Positions 16,272 to 24,067 of a stretch of DNA of 64,000 nucleotides are shown in pieces. The notes under the pieces were generated by a model, which did no database searches, was not told where the DNA came from, and saw only the letters and a program-made list of their open reading frames with translations. The stretch is from Lysinibacillus louembei. Lineage in GTDB: Bacteria; Bacillota; Bacilli; Bacillales_A; Planococcaceae. Position numbers and translations under genes: made by a program. The stretch lies in the NCBI RefSeq assembly GCF_033880585.1, contig NZ_CP137624.1:1046001-1110000 (forward strand), in the 5' to 3' direction. Every line of letters starts with the position of its first letter. Within the stretch, counting starts at the first letter, position 1.

Positions 16272-17708
16272 ATGTTAGAATGGGCAAAATTATTAAATGG
16301 GGAAAGACAAAGAAAATCAGAGAGTAAAAGCTACCCACATCGGAATGAGTTTGATAAAGATTATGAACGTATAATTTATTCATCATCTTTAAGAAGATTA
16401 CAAGATAAGGCACAAGTATTTCCTTTACAAAATAATGATTTTACTAGAACTCGTTTAACACATTCTTTAGAAGTAGCTTCATTAGGTAGATCGTTAGCAT
16501 GGAACATAGGGGAATGGTTAATTGAAAAAAAGGCATTCGAAGGGTTTGCCGAAGCTAAGCAATTAGCATCATTAGTAGAAGTATCTTGTTTAGTACATGA
16601 TTTAGGAAATCCACCTTTTGGGCACTATGGTGAAGATATCATTAGGAAATGGTTTAAAGAATGGTTTGCTTCAGATTTGTATAAAGATAAAGTTACAGAT
16701 ACAGATACAGATACAGATACAGATACAGATAAAATTATATTTGATGAACTAAGCACTCAACAAAAAAATGACTTTATTTACTTTGAAGGCAATGCTCAAG
16801 CAATTCGAATTTTGAGTAAACTTCAATTTTTAAACGATCAATATGGGGCAAATTTTAGTTATGCAACATTAGCAACTTTAATGAAATATCCATGGGCTTC
16901 TGATCATGGAAAAGTTAAAAAGAAAAAGAAATTTGGTTATTTTTATTCTGAAAGAGAATTATTCAAAGAAATTGTGAGTAAGACAGGTACTGAGGAATGT
17001 AGACATCCTGCAACATATATTCTTGAAGCAGCAGATGATATTGCATATCTAACTGCAGATATTGAAGATGCTGTGAAAAAAGATGTATTTGACTGGGATA
17101 AAATCTATCAGGAAATTAGACATGAATTTGGGGAATTATATCCAAAAGAATTTTATAGATTAGAAGATTTACGTAGAAAAGCATTATTGAATAAAGTACC
17201 AAATAAAAATTTAATTAATGTACAAAATTTTAAAGTAACTATTCAAGGAATAATGATAATTGCTGTTGTAAATACTTTCAAAGAAAAATATGATTTAATA
17301 ATGAATGGAGAATTTGAAGGAGATTTATTATCTAACTCCACAGCGCGTACACTTTCTGATAAACTAAGAGACGTGGCATTTAAATATGTATTTTCAAATA
17401 AAGAGGTCCTAACATTGGAATTAGTAGGAGATAGAGTATTAAATGATTTATTGGATTTGTTTGTTAATGCGGTAGTAAATGTTAAAAGTATCAAAAAGAC
17501 TAAATCAAAACATGAAAAATTAGTCCATCTGATTTCAGAGAATTTTAGGCATATCCAAAGAATTTCTGAGAAAGGGGAGCCTACTGTAGAATTTGAAGAT
17601 TTACCTTTATACAATAGACTTCAATTAGTAACAGACTTTATTTCAGGTATGACAGATGGCTATGCAGTTAATCTGCATCAAGAATTGTTAGGAGTAAAGC
17701 TTCCATAA
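16272..17708 (+). CDS. dGTP triphosphohydrolase (HD-domain dNTPase)
   Basis: 478 residues. The Dgt family pattern is clear: SSLRRLQDKAQVFPL, TRTRLTHSLEVASLGR with His64, and LVHDLGNPPFGHYGED with His109-Asp110 completing the HD metal site, then HPATYILEAADDIAYLTADIEDA. The enzyme hydrolyses dGTP to deoxyguanosine and triphosphate. Phage-defence dGTPases that deplete the pool during infection are documented, and its place at the end of a mobile island fits that role. A run of six Thr-Asp dipeptides (residues 142-153) interrupts the domain. TTAGGAGG lies seven bases before the ATG. It is followed 21 bases later by a nucleotidyltransferase gene. Confidence 0.88.
   Translation: MLEWAKLLNGERQRKSESKSYPHRNEFDKDYERIIYSSSLRRLQDKAQVFPLQNNDFTRTRLTHSLEVASLGRSLAWNIGEWLIEKKAFEGFAEAKQLASLVEVSCLVHDLGNPPFGHYGEDIIRKWFKEWFASDLYKDKVTDTDTDTDTDTDKIIFDELSTQQKNDFIYFEGNAQAIRILSKLQFLNDQYGANFSYATLATLMKYPWASDHGKVKKKKKFGYFYSERELFKEIVSKTGTEECRHPATYILEAADDIAYLTADIEDAVKKDVFDWDKIYQEIRHEFGELYPKEFYRLEDLRRKALLNKVPNKNLINVQNFKVTIQGIMIIAVVNTFKEKYDLIMNGEFEGDLLSNSTARTLSDKLRDVAFKYVFSNKEVLTLELVGDRVLNDLLDLFVNAVVNVKSIKKTKSKHEKLVHLISENFRHIQRISEKGEPTVEFEDLPLYNRLQLVTDFISGMTDGYAVNLHQELLGVKLP
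16695..16730 (+). repeat. Hexanucleotide tandem repeat (ACAGAT)x6 inside the dGTPase gene
   Basis: Six exact copies of ACAGAT, encoding (Thr-Asp)6. Gain or loss of units would keep the reading frame but change a linker length. Confidence 0.97.
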
Positions 17709-17729
17709 ATTAATTAGGAAGGGATAAAG

Positions 17730-18419
17730 ATGAGTAAATATGAGAAAAGTATTAAGCATCAATTAATTTGCTTTCTTGAAAAAGACTCAAATACTCTGGA
17801 CTTTATTGACGAATTATCAAGTGTAGGGGATTTGTTGTTTTTTGGTGGATCTGTACGAGATATATGTATATTTCAAGAAAAAGCAGTGATGCCTCGAGAT
17901 TTTGATATAGCTATCAAATTTGAGCAAAAGGATAGGTTTAATTCTTTAACTGAAAGATATAGTTATAAACAAAATAGGTTTGGAGGATATAAATTTATAG
18001 TTTCAAATGTAGAATTTGATATTTGGGATTTAGAAAATACTTGGGCATTTAAACATACTAATTTAACACCAAGTGAAGCAAATTTAGCTAAATCTGTGTT
18101 TCTAAATATTGATGGGATAGTCTATAATTTTAATAAAGATATACTATATGATGAGGTCTTTAAATCATCTCTCAAAGATAATAAGTTGGATATTACTTTA
18201 GAAGCAAACCCACAGATTGAATTAAATTTGTTGAGGGCGTTAGTGTTTAAAGATAAATACAAATTGGGATTTTCAAATAAATTAAAAAATGTCTTTAAAG
18301 ACTTTCATTATAAAAATTCAAACCAATTGATAGAGAATTTATATGAGTTGCAATTTTCACATTATAATATGGAGTATTTTTCAAAGGATTGCATAAAGGA
18401 AAAACTAGATTATATTTAA
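17730..18419 (+). CDS. Nucleotidyltransferase of the poly(A)-polymerase head type
   Basis: 229 residues. The motif LLFFGGSVRDICI, then MPRDFDIAIKF, is the GGS/VRD plus D-x-D signature of tRNA-nucleotidyltransferase and poly(A)-polymerase-like head domains. The protein is about half the length of CCA-adding enzymes and lacks an evident RNA-binding C-terminus, so it is not a housekeeping CCA enzyme. AGGAAGGG precedes the ATG. It lies 21 bases after the dGTPase gene and shares a terminator with it, suggesting a two-gene unit. Its substrate is unknown. Confidence 0.72.
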   Translation: MSKYEKSIKHQLICFLEKDSNTLDFIDELSSVGDLLFFGGSVRDICIFQEKAVMPRDFDIAIKFEQKDRFNSLTERYSYKQNRFGGYKFIVSNVEFDIWDLENTWAFKHTNLTPSEANLAKSVFLNIDGIVYNFNKDILYDEVFKSSLKDNKLDITLEANPQIELNLLRALVFKDKYKLGFSNKLKNVFKDFHYKNSNQLIENLYELQFSHYNMEYFSKDCIKEKLDYI

Positions 18420-18428
18420 TTATTATAG

Positions 18429-18476
18429 AGCATCTACAATGGTATGAATAAATACCTTGTTGATGCTTATTTTTTC
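18429..18476 (+). terminator. Terminator after the dGTPase/nucleotidyltransferase unit
   Basis: Imperfect stem from AGCATC (18429-18434) to GATGCT (18462-18467), extended by ATGGTAT/ATACCTT, followed by TATTTTTT. Confidence 0.8.
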
Positions 18477-18511
18477 GATTTTATCTTAAGAACCTCACTT
18501 ACCCACATCAC

Positions 18512-18532
18512 GGAGAACCTTATCATAAATAA
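18512..18532 (+). other. Right attachment site (attR)
   Basis: GAACCTTATCATAAATAA, the second copy of the rlmH tail sequence, 19 of 21 bases identical with 502-522. It marks the chromosome-island junction on the right. Confidence 0.88.
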
Positions 18533-18574
18533 AATTAAATTTATTGTAAAATGAATAATAGAATTAATAAAAAG

Positions 18575-18617
18575 TGAGCCGAACCCTGAATAGTGGACCT
18601 ATTCGGGGTTCAGCTCA
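18575..18617 (+). repeat. Long hairpin just outside the right junction
   Basis: Arms of 19 bases, TGAGCCGAACCCTGAATAG (18575-18593) and CTATTCGGGGTTCAGCTCA (18599-18617), pair throughout if two G-U pairs are allowed, with a five-base loop. No T run follows, so it is not a plain terminator on this strand; on the other strand TTTTTATTAA follows it, so it could end leftward transcription. Between attR and 18574 there is only AT-rich sequence. Confidence 0.75.
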
Positions 18618-18705
18618 TTGGTCATCATAGTCACCTTTTTCCATTATAAACAAAAGTACCCTAGAAGATAGCTTTTTTCGAAGTGTCTTATTCACAGGTA
18701 TCATA

Positions 18706-18777
18706 TTATCGTTTATCGTACTCTTTTATTCCTTCATAACATAATTTATCGCCGATAACATATACTTTGATATTCAT
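18706..18777 (-). CDS. Possible 23-residue peptide
   Basis: The strong site CAGGAGGTTATCC precedes ATG on the minus strand, opening a 23-codon frame MNIKVYVIGDKLCYEGIKE(YDKR). It could be a short peptide or the surviving 5' end of a longer gene. Nothing else in 18618-19177 looks coding. Confidence 0.35.
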   Translation of the reverse strand: MNIKVYVIGDKLCYEGIKEYDKR

Positions 18778-19177
18778 GGATAACCTCCTGCTAGAATCTC
18801 TTATTTTATAAGAAGATATGAAATTATATAACCATAAGCAATATATTTAGCATAAATTATGGTTAAAAATGGCCTGCTAACTACTACCTATTAAATGTTT
18901 GCTCATATGCTTTTCATTGGGGGTACGCTTCTTTGCGTTATGCTTGTGGTTTATTATAACCTTTATAAAAGTTATTTAGTAAGGTGTGGAATATCTATTA
19001 AATGTAACATGGAGGGAGGGGATCTATCTAGTATAGATGGGCTTCCTCTCCTTTTTCTATTGGGGTTTATCATTGGATAAACAGTAAATCTATTTTGATA
19101 AAATTAATTCTGTGAAAAAATTATCTGTTGCACGAATCAACGAAATTGAATCGTATTTAAAGTGAAGGAGGTTAGGT

Positions 19178-19651
19178 ATGAAAACGTTCGCCGGCTTACG
19201 TGTTCATGAGATTGTTCAAACTTATAGCGACACCTTAATACGAATCGCTGTGCAGCAGACAAAAAATATGTCTGAGGCTGAGGATATTGTTCAAGATGTC
19301 TATATGACACTTATGAGACAGAAAAAACCATTTGATAACGAAGTACATTTAAAGGCTTGGCTTATCAAAGTGACTTTTAATAAATGCAAGGATTATTTTA
19401 AGTCTTCCCGCGTCAAGAAGACGGTACCGATAACAGAAGAGATGTCGTTTACCGCAAAAGAGGAACAGATTGTTCTCCCTGAAATTTTTGAGCTTAATCC
19501 GAAAGAGAGGACCATTGTTTATTTGCATTATTACGAAGGCTATACGACTGAAGAAATCGCCAATCTATTAGAGATGAAAGTAAACACAGTAGGCTCAAAG
19601 CTGAGAAGGGCTCGAATGAAGTTAAAAAAGATTTTAGAGGAAGGGAGTTAA
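19178..19651 (+). CDS. ECF-type RNA polymerase sigma factor
   Basis: 157 residues, the size of extracytoplasmic-function sigma factors. Region 2 shows SEAEDIVQDVYMTLMRQK and LKAWLIKVTFNKCKDYF; region 4 shows LNPKERTIVYLHYYEGYTT, EEIANLLEMKVNTVGSKLRRAR. AAGGAGG precedes the ATG. It directs RNA polymerase to a small regulon, usually in response to envelope stress. The gene immediately downstream encodes a one-span membrane protein likely to be its anti-sigma factor or regulated partner. Confidence 0.93.
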   Translation: MKTFAGLRVHEIVQTYSDTLIRIAVQQTKNMSEAEDIVQDVYMTLMRQKKPFDNEVHLKAWLIKVTFNKCKDYFKSSRVKKTVPITEEMSFTAKEEQIVLPEIFELNPKERTIVYLHYYEGYTTEEIANLLEMKVNTVGSKLRRARMKLKKILEEGS

Positions 19652-19656
19652 GCGTG

Positions 19657-20181
19657 ATGAGTGCTTATAAGAAAGTGATGAAGCAGATTCATGCTTCCGA
19701 AGAATTTAAGAGCAAAATGCAAAAAGAGATGATGGATTATGAGAAAAAAGAAAAGAGGATCTTTATGAAAAATGTAAGATTAATGGTTGGAAGTTTAGTA
19801 GCTTGTGCCGTAATTGCTGTGGTTGGTGTAGTTGTTTTACCAAATATAAATAACAATGCAGCGTTAGATTTAACAGAAAGAATTGTAGTGGATAATTCAG
19901 GTCCTGCTGCAAGTGCAGCGGTTAATATCGAAGGAGTTATAACAGAAGTTGGAGAAGATGGGCTGAGCTTTACGTTGGATAATGGAATGGAAGTAGTGGT
20001 CACAGATGAAACAGAATTGGGAATAGATGGTCCAACAGCACCACCTAAGGAGGAACAGTTATTTGAACCTACATTTAGAGTGGGCAATCTAATAGGTGGT
20101 TTTACGGAAGACACATCGGCAAATCCAGTTACTGCAACAGTAATTTATACGAACTGGAACTTTGAGAATCCTATTCGATAA
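19657..20181 (+). CDS. Single-span membrane protein, probable anti-sigma partner
   Basis: 174 residues from ATG 19657 (a GTG at 19654 is equally possible). A cytoplasmic N-terminus of about 35 charged residues precedes one membrane helix (LMVGSLVACAVIAVVGVVVL), then an outer domain with a beta-rich unit VNIEGVITEVGEDGLSFTL. That topology and the six-base gap from the sigma gene are typical of anti-sigma factors, though no zinc anti-sigma motif is seen. Confidence 0.7.
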   Translation: MSAYKKVMKQIHASEEFKSKMQKEMMDYEKKEKRIFMKNVRLMVGSLVACAVIAVVGVVVLPNINNNAALDLTERIVVDNSGPAASAAVNIEGVITEVGEDGLSFTLDNGMEVVVTDETELGIDGPTAPPKEEQLFEPTFRVGNLIGGFTEDTSANPVTATVIYTNWNFENPIR

Positions 20182-20771
20182 GAGGCCGTTCAATTATAAA
20201 TCCTCGAACGCTACTTGTGATGGAATCTTACAATAAGAGCTATTTGGGGTTTGTAGAATTTCTTTACCATTTAGAGGGCAAGAAAAAAATAGTACTAAAA
20301 GGTCAAAATACATTTAGTAGGTATAAATAAAAAAATGTCTGCCAAAATTAACGATGAAAACCTCATTTAGATATGTTACGATTAACTATAACATAAGTAG
20401 GTAAGGTTTTTAGAAGGTGGGACAGAACTCTAATTCTTTGTGACCTTTAGTCAAAAGGATGATAACAATCTGATGTTGTTGAAAAATGGAAAAGATGATG
20501 CTTGATAAAAGATATTGGGAAAATCCCAGAAGAGGGAGGTCTGTGATGTGGACTTCTAGAGGAACAGTACAAGCGAGAGTTTACAGAATCGAGCCGTACC
20601 CTAGGGAAGCGTCCACAAAAACAAACCTCTGTATTTTCGCATACCAACATAAATTATATACTTAGCTTTTGTAAGTATTTGGACTGTTGAGACATTGAAT
20701 CTACTGGAAGCTCTCGTTATAAATATAACTTTGTCTTTGTACCATTCATTATTGGTGCTTCTTGATTGTAA
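20182..20771 (+). other. Non-coding stretch with a GC-richer remnant
   Basis: No convincing gene in 590 bases. Around 20486-20665 an open frame of 59 codons (MEKMMLDKRYWENPRRG and onward) lacks a ribosome site and looks unlike a protein. The segment AGCCGTACCCTAGGGAAGCG to GCATACCAACAT is more GC-rich than its surroundings and may be the end of a vanished insertion element; I could not assign it. Confidence 0.3.
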
Positions 20772-21524
20772 TTATGCAAGGCCACCGTTTGAAAAGATAA
20801 CCTGTCCATTAATCCAACGTCCTGCAGTTGCTAAATATGCTACTGTGTCGGCAATATCTTCTGGTGTACCAAGACGTTCAAGTGGTGTGGCTTTAGAAAG
20901 ATTATCAATCGTCTGTTCATCTTTTCCATCTAAAAATAATGGTGTTGCAGTTGGACCTGGAGCCACAGCATTAACTGTGATATCTTTACCACGCAATTCA
21001 CGAGCCAATACCATCGTCATTGATTCAACCGCCGCTTTACTTGCAACATATGCACCATATGTTGGGAATTGCGTACGAGTAACAGAAGTAGAAAAATTGA
21101 TAATTGCTCCTCCCTTGCGAACACGTCGCGCTGCTTGTTGGGATATTACAAAAGTTCCGCGAATATTTGTGCGGTGCATTTTATCTAAATCGGCCATGTT
21201 CAGCTCTGCGATAGGACTTAATAACATGATTCCTGCTGTATTGACTACAACATCAATGCCACCTAATTTTTCTTCCACTACATCGAACGCTTCTTGCATA
21301 ACTTTTTCATCTGCTACATCTCCACCTATGCTAATTGCTTTTCCATCTTGCTTTATAATCTCCTCTACAGTAGCATCCGCATTCGTCTTATTGCCAGCGT
21401 AATGCACAGCAACAGCAAATCCCTTGTCGGCTAACTTTTTAACGATAGCGCGTCCAATACCGACAGACCCTCCTGTAACAAGTGCTACTCGTAAATCATA
21501 TGTTTCAGTCGATATTTTTGTCAT
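20772..21524 (-). CDS. Short-chain dehydrogenase/reductase
   Basis: 250 residues, classical SDR. Cofactor motif TGGSVGIGRA near residues 16-26, NTAG near residue 93, catalytic Tyr in YGAYVASK with its Lys, and the usual ending TAGRWINGQVIFSNGG. It reduces or oxidises an unidentified carbonyl or alcohol with NAD(P). AGGAGTATT precedes the ATG. It is divergent from a TetR-family gene, with two matching operators between them, so it is almost certainly repressed by that regulator. Confidence 0.92.
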   Translation of the reverse strand: MTKISTETYDLRVALVTGGSVGIGRAIVKKLADKGFAVAVHYAGNKTNADATVEEIIKQDGKAISIGGDVADEKVMQEAFDVVEEKLGGIDVVVNTAGIMLLSPIAELNMADLDKMHRTNIRGTFVISQQAARRVRKGGAIINFSTSVTRTQFPTYGAYVASKAAVESMTMVLARELRGKDITVNAVAPGPTATPLFLDGKDEQTIDNLSKATPLERLGTPEDIADTVAYLATAGRWINGQVIFSNGGLA

Positions 21525-21554
21525 AATAATACTCCTTTGTTATGAAAGAATTAA

Positions 21555-21578
21555 GTTACATTTTTAAAAAATTGTAAC
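21555..21578. promoter_or_regulatory. TetR-type operator 1
   Basis: GTTACA-N12-TGTAAC, 31 bases upstream of the SDR start. Same half-sites and spacing as operator 2. Confidence 0.75.
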
Positions 21579-21602
21579 TTATCAATAATGTTATTATACA
21601 CC

Positions 21603-21636
21603 AATCAGTTACAAAGTAAAGATTTTGTAACTGATT
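21603..21636. promoter_or_regulatory. TetR-type operator 2
   Basis: An 11-base inverted repeat AATCAGTTACA...TGTAACTGATT with core GTTACA-N12-TGTAAC (21608-21631), 52 bases upstream of the regulator start. Confidence 0.8.
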
Positions 21637-21687
21637 AGCATGTCCTGTATAATAAAACCTAGAAAAAAATTAGAGGGGAGAGCCACT

Positions 21688-22227
21688 ATGGCAATACTCA
21701 CAAAAGAGAAAATTTTTACTGTTACAGAAGAAATTATTATGAGAAAGGGTGTACAAAAAACCACCCTTTCTGATATTGCAAAAGAGCTTGGAGTTACGCA
21801 TGCCGCATTTTATAAACACTACAAAAATAAAGAGGATTTATTGCAGCAACTTGCACTTAGATGGTTAGAAACTACCTCTCATGAATTATTGAAATGGGAA
21901 GCCCCAAAAGATGTAAGTACTGATGTTGCACTTCATGATTGGCTCTGGCTTCTAGCTACCACAAAGAAAAAACTTTATCATGATGATAAACGTATGTTTC
22001 GCTTATATACGGAGTATTTAGAGCGTACTCAAACGCTCGTGAAAGATCATTTGAACCAATTAGCACAAAAGGTAGAGTCTATTAGTGGATTAGAAAAATC
22101 AGGCCATGCGATTATTACAGCCTTTGTATATTTCCATAATCCGTATTTTGCAGATCGTTGGGATCATGAGTTTTATAAAGAAACCTTTGAAGATGTGTGG
22201 AATTTAATTGTTAACCAAATATCATAA
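21688..22227 (+). CDS. TetR/AcrR-family repressor
   Basis: 179 residues from ATG 21688, which has AGAGGGGAG upstream. The N-terminal helix-turn-helix reads VQKTTLSDIAKELGVTH, then AAFYKHYKNKEDLL. The C-terminal ligand domain is family-specific and not recognised. It faces away from the SDR gene across two GTTACA-N12-TGTAAC operators, consistent with autorepression and control of the SDR gene. Confidence 0.9.
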   Translation: MAILTKEKIFTVTEEIIMRKGVQKTTLSDIAKELGVTHAAFYKHYKNKEDLLQQLALRWLETTSHELLKWEAPKDVSTDVALHDWLWLLATTKKKLYHDDKRMFRLYTEYLERTQTLVKDHLNQLAQKVESISGLEKSGHAIITAFVYFHNPYFADRWDHEFYKETFEDVWNLIVNQIS

Positions 22228-22443
22228 TAAGACTTTAGTAATAATTGAAAATTAAAAGTATAGCTCTCCTTGATTTTAATACGGTGCAATCTTACACATA
22301 AGTATGTGCGGTTTTGTCACATTGTTAAATTCTTGACTATATAAGATATTTAAATATTTAAGACGCAACCAATATTTAATGGGGGATGGCAACACTAAAC
22401 TGGGCATACATTATGTGGGCTATCACTTGAATTCCATTGGCGT

Positions 22444-22566
22444 TTAATAGCCTAAAGTTCCATGAATTCGGATATTATTGAACCAGTGAATATACTCATC
22501 AAGTTCAAGGAAGGTGAAATGGGCTTTATTTTGTAACTGTTTTAATTGCCTTTTAATTAAACATTC
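22444..22566 (-). pseudogene. IS3-family transposase remnant (3' end of orfB)
   Basis: On the minus strand an uninterrupted stretch reads LIKRQLKQLQNKAHF, then TFLELDEYIHWFNNIRIHGTLGY and stop. This is the C-terminal end of IS3-family (IS150-type) transposases, truncated at both ends. The rest of 22228-22582 has no gene. It abuts the 3' end of the next gene. Confidence 0.8.
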
Positions 22567-22582
22567 TTAAGAAAATCTCCAT

Positions 22583-23290
22583 TTATTTTGTACAGGAATA
22601 AATTCTATAGCCCAATTTCTCTTCATATCTGGATAGGATATCAAAATGTTTTTCCATAATCTCGTAAAGCTCAGGCTCCATATCATTTGAATAATGGAGA
22701 TCAGGCACTGAATGGATGGAAGTGTTTTTTTGTATACGAATATGTTCAAAGCCTGCCTGTTTCAGTAGTGCTACCCAATCTTTTTTCATAGTAAGGGAAT
22801 CAAATCCATAAAATTGTTTAATTTCATGTTCCTCTTTTTCCTTGAGTCGCTGGTTAATTGTTTGTTCAATTGCAATGAAGCGACCTCTATTTTTTAATAA
22901 GCGAAAGATTTCTTTAAGGGCTCTAGGCTTGTTGACAAAAGAAAGAACAGATTCAGAAATAATAAAATCAAAATGATTATCTGGTAGCGGGATTTTTTCT
23001 GCTGAGGCTTGGATTATTTTTACTGGTAAGCGATGTTTTTGCATTCTTCTTTCGGCTCTTGCAACCATTGTTGGATGAATATCTATGCCGGTTACTTTTG
23101 CGCCATATTTGCGAGCTAAATAGGCAGCAGTTTGGCCAGTACCGCAGCCTATATCTAGAATGTGTGAGTTTCTGCTAATATTCTCCCTCTTGAATATTGC
23201 CTTTGTTAGATTAATACCACCAGGATGTGCTCCCTCAATACCGAGCTTAGATAAAGAATCTAGGTACTTAGAATATTGAATTATGACCAC
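22583..23290 (-). CDS. Class I SAM-dependent methyltransferase
   Basis: 235 residues. Motif I ILDIGCGTGQTAAYL near residue 43, then VTGIDIHPTMVARAERR, IIQASAEKIPLPDNHFDFI and SVLSFVNKPRALKEIFRLLK: a UbiE/COQ5-type fold. The substrate is not evident. The start is uncertain: GTG at 23290 overlaps an AGAAGGTGG site, and no better codon is near. An IS3 remnant lies just past its stop. Confidence 0.87.
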   Translation of the reverse strand: MVIIQYSKYLDSLSKLGIEGAHPGGINLTKAIFKRENISRNSHILDIGCGTGQTAAYLARKYGAKVTGIDIHPTMVARAERRMQKHRLPVKIIQASAEKIPLPDNHFDFIISESVLSFVNKPRALKEIFRLLKNRGRFIAIEQTINQRLKEKEEHEIKQFYGFDSLTMKKDWVALLKQAGFEHIRIQKNTSIHSVPDLHYSNDMEPELYEIMEKHFDILSRYEEKLGYRIYSCTK

Positions 23291-23396
23291 CTTCTTTATT
23301 TGTTTTCGAATGGTAAGAAGCGGTTAAACGAGTGCAAATATGTCTTCTTATATCATATGAATTGAAAATAATAAGGTTTTCTGAGAGCCTTATAAA

Positions 23397-23438
23397 AAAC
23401 CACCTAAAACGTTGAATTATCAGCGTTTTAAGTGGTTT
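23397..23438 (-). terminator. Terminator for the GNAT gene
   Basis: Arms around AAACCACCTAAAACG and CGTTTTAAGTGGTTT. On the minus strand the stem is followed by TTTTTTAT, so it ends leftward transcription from the gene at 23452-23868. Confidence 0.8.
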
Positions 23439-23451
23439 GATTTGGCGAATA

Positions 23452-23868
23452 TTAAATTTTCCCTGACTGCATCGTATAATTTCTTTTTACCATGCCTGTT
23501 GCAGTCATCATCCCAAATTTTTTATAGTAGGGAATTAGATTTTCGTCGCAGCATAAATCAATCATATAAATATCATCCAGCTCTTGAAGCATTCTTTGAA
23601 CTAATTCCTTACCGATACCTTTATTTTTATATGCTGGTAAAACTTCGAGGAGTGGAATATAGGCAGAAATAACTCCATCACTAATTGCCGTAATGAATCC
23701 AACAGCTTTATTGGTAGTAGTATCTATTGCAATGACTATTTTATTACTATTATTTAATATGTTTAAATGAGTTTCTGTACTTGGTGGATTGGGCCAGTCT
23801 ATAAAAAAGCCTTCTAACATCTCGTGAGAAATGCCCTCAAGATTATTTTTATATATCACGATTATCAT
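23452..23868 (-). CDS. GNAT-family N-acetyltransferase
   Basis: 138 residues from the first ATG, or 135 from a GTG at 23859 that is better spaced from AGGGG. The acetyl-CoA site shows as VLPAYKNKGIGKELVQRML (R/Q-x-x-G-x-G/A type, here NKGIGKE). The acceptor is unknown. It stands alone between two convergent or opposed genes. Confidence 0.87.
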   Translation of the reverse strand: MIIVIYKNNLEGISHEMLEGFFIDWPNPPSTETHLNILNNSNKIVIAIDTTTNKAVGFITAISDGVISAYIPLLEVLPAYKNKGIGKELVQRMLQELDDIYMIDLCCDENLIPYYKKFGMMTATGMVKRNYTMQSGKI

Positions 23869-24067
23869 CCCCTAAATTAAATTGTGAAATTAGGGAGATG
23901 AATCAATTGTAAAGTAACATATTTATGCCTCCATATATCAATGCTATAAAGTACTCAATTCGACAAAAATTATATATTTCCTATATAGATAAGTCATTTT
24001 ATTTTGAAAAGGATTTCTTTACATTCAAGTTACTTTAAGGTTTAACATTAAATTGAGGGGTGATGAT

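Larger units (their letters stand above)
502..18532 (+). mobile_element. SCC-like genomic island integrated in the 3' end of rlmH
   Basis: The island is bounded by near-identical copies of the rlmH tail, at 502-522 and 18512-18532, 19 of 21 bases matching. Between them are an SCC-type large serine recombinase, a Cch-like ATPase, DUF1643, RadC, small genes, a Mor-like regulator, a restriction-modification system, an HNH/nucleotidyltransferase cluster and a dGTPase. Nearly all genes point away from rlmH; only the restriction endonuclease is reversed. The combination of site, recombinase class and helicase is what defines SCC elements. I infer the exact ends from the repeated site, and I did not find a convincing inverted repeat beside them. 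Confidence 0.88.

Noticed and set aside
18895-19080. 61-codon hydrophobic frame upstream of the ECF sigma gene
   Set aside because: No ribosome site before its ATG and composition typical of AT-rich intergenic DNA; the second half looks like a terminator hairpin (GAGGGAGGGGATCTATCT region).
20447-20650. Minus-strand frame of 67 codons
   Set aside because: No ribosome site, Cys/Ser/Arg/Pro-rich sequence unlike a protein; overlaps an unassigned remnant.
20695-21402. 235-codon plus-strand frame opposite the SDR gene
   Set aside because: Antisense shadow of a clear SDR gene; Ser/Thr/Val-rich with no ribosome site.
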